6,964 bases of DNA from JAVBOF01 sp031550915 (GTDB lineage Bacteria > Bacillota > Clostridia > Christensenellales > MGBC116941): NCBI GenBank assembly GCA_031550915.1, contig JAVBOF010000095.1:1-6964 (forward strand), in the 5' to 3' direction. A model generated the notes under the pieces. It was given only the letters and a program-made list of their open reading frames with translations, ran no database searches and was not told where the DNA came from. Below, piece after piece: positions 5,880 through 6,964 of the stretch (positions are counted from its first letter, which is position 1; every line of letters begins with the position of its first letter). The position numbers and the translations under genes are program-made.

Positions 5880-6911
5880 ATGAAAGCACTTCAATTGATC
5901 GAATATAATAGGCTTGAGCTTGTGGATATGGACGTGCCGACATATGGAGATGATGAGGTACTGATACATATAAAGGCCTGTGCCTTATGTGGCAGCGATA
6001 TCCACGGATATGACGGAAGTACGGGAAGGCGTATTCCTCCACTTGTGATGGGGCATGAAGCTTCGGGAATTGTTGAAGCCAAGGGCAGCAACGTTAAGGG
6101 TTTTAACATTGGTGACAGGGTGACGTTTGATTCAACAATCTACTGCAGAAGCTGCGATTATTGTTCAGCTGGAAGGGTCAATCTCTGTAGCAGCAGAAAG
6201 GTGTTGGGCGTATCCTGCAAGGAATATAAAATGGATGGGGCACTGGCCGAATACGTTGCGCTGCCGGCATATATACTCTATAAGCTTCCGGATGCGGTTT
6301 CATTTGAGGAAGCCGCGCTGATAGAGCCGCTTGCTATTGCGATGCATGCTGTAGCAAAAACTAGGTTCACCGTTGGAGATGACGTCGTGGTTCTTGGCGC
6401 CGGCACAATTGGCCAGATGCTACTGAAAATACTGCGGAACATGGGATGCGGAAGGCTTATTGCGGTAGATATAGACGGGGACAAACTGCGGATGGCTAAG
6501 GCAAACGGAGCGAGCGAAACGGTAGATCCATCCGGCGGAAAAGCACTGGAAAAAATAAAGGAACTGACCTTTGGCAAAGGCGCAGATATTGCTTATGAGG
6601 CTGTAGGTATGCAGCAAACGTTTGAAACCGCGCTTGGCTGCTTGAAAAAAGGAGGGAGCTTTACTATTGTCGGCAATTTTTCACCGCGTGTGGATTTTGC
6701 CTTGCAAGACCTTGTTGCAAGGGAAATTACAATGAACGGCTCATGTGCTTCCGCGGGCGAATATGAGCTTTGCCTTAAGATGCTGGAAAATAAAATGGTA
6801 GATTTGAAGGACGTTATAAGCGTAAAGGCGCCACTGGCAGAAGCTTCGAAATGGTTTAAGAAGATGCATGACGATCCGGGCGGAATGTTGAAAGTGATCA
6901 TATTGCCTTGA
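5880..6911 (+). CDS. Zinc-dependent medium-chain dehydrogenase (alcohol/polyol dehydrogenase family)
   Basis: A 343-residue medium-chain dehydrogenase/reductase of the sorbitol, threonine and butanediol dehydrogenase type. The catalytic zinc residues are Cys37 (in CGSD), His59-Glu60 (in GHE) and Glu149 (in IEP). The structural zinc loop is complete with Cys89, Cys92, Cys95 and Cys103. The Rossmann motif VLGAGTIG (171-178) and Asp197 at the end of the second strand point to NAD rather than NADP. The frame is open further upstream, but that part overlaps the preceding gene and reads as nonsense. The start at 5880 has AAGAGG (5866-5871) eight bases before it, and MKAL is the family's usual opening; the ATG at 5874 is too close to that site. 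It begins 13 bases after the preceding TGA, so the two genes form one operon. It probably oxidises a secondary alcohol of a sugar alcohol, inositol or related compound to a ketone in the cytosol. The exact substrate is unknown. Confidence 0.93.
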   Translation: MKALQLIEYNRLELVDMDVPTYGDDEVLIHIKACALCGSDIHGYDGSTGRRIPPLVMGHEASGIVEAKGSNVKGFNIGDRVTFDSTIYCRSCDYCSAGRVNLCSSRKVLGVSCKEYKMDGALAEYVALPAYILYKLPDAVSFEEAALIEPLAIAMHAVAKTRFTVGDDVVVLGAGTIGQMLLKILRNMGCGRLIAVDIDGDKLRMAKANGASETVDPSGGKALEKIKELTFGKGADIAYEAVGMQQTFETALGCLKKGGSFTIVGNFSPRVDFALQDLVAREITMNGSCASAGEYELCLKMLENKMVDLKDVISVKAPLAEASKWFKKMHDDPGGMLKVIILP

Positions 6912-6964
6912 TTGTCAATGCTTATTCCAAAGCAACTGTACAATCGGTAAAGCCGCCGCGTCAC

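Noticed and set aside
6910..6945. Inverted repeat GATTGT...ACAATC after the zinc dehydrogenase as a terminator.
   Set aside because: The stem is only 6 bp with a 24-base loop and no T run; the remaining 53 bases hold nothing else that I recognise.
6593..6964. Minus-strand open frame of 123 codons running off the right edge.
   Set aside because: Almost all of it lies opposite the zinc dehydrogenase, whose protein motifs are unambiguous; the antisense translation has no recognisable domain.

Overview
The window looks like part of the chromosome of an anaerobic, probably Clostridia-like Gram-positive bacterium. The case rests on purine-rich Shine-Dalgarno sites, frequent ATA and AGG codons, a soluble Mo/Fe-S/flavin enzyme set with no export signals, and a corrinoid-type methyltransferase homologue. 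The organism is an inference; there is no rRNA or other marker gene here.

Region 1 (1-4499) is a tightly packed plus-strand operon. It holds the 3' half of a uroporphyrinogen-decarboxylase-superfamily (MtaA/MtbA/CmuA-like) methyltransferase, an FAD/NAD(P)-type pyridine-nucleotide oxidoreductase, a DMSO-reductase-superfamily molybdopterin oxidoreductase, and a ferredoxin-like protein with four complete 4Fe-4S cysteine sets. Gaps between genes are 17, 0 and 12 bases. The last three genes read as one cytosolic enzyme: electrons from NAD(P)H would enter at the flavoprotein, pass along the Fe-S protein and reach the Mo site, or flow the other way. There is no Tat signal and no membrane anchor subunit. 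The substrate cannot be read from the sequence. A Rho-independent terminator (4527-4579) follows.

Region 2 (4580-4756) is a non-coding gap that probably carries the promoter of a second unit.

Region 3 (4757-6911) encodes a Gfo/Idh/MocA-family dehydrogenase and a zinc-dependent medium-chain alcohol/polyol dehydrogenase. The pair would suit oxidation of a sugar, inositol or polyol. The Gfo/Idh/MocA gene is interrupted by a single in-frame TAG at codon 295. The same frame continues for 74 more codons with the expected C-terminal family sequence and ends at TGA. It is either a point nonsense mutation (or sequencing error) or an amber codon that is read through. Read-through deserves a check because organisms with methylamine-type corrinoid methyltransferases, a family related to the first gene, are the ones that decode TAG as pyrrolysine. 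Nothing in the window proves this.

The final 53 bases hold nothing recognisable.
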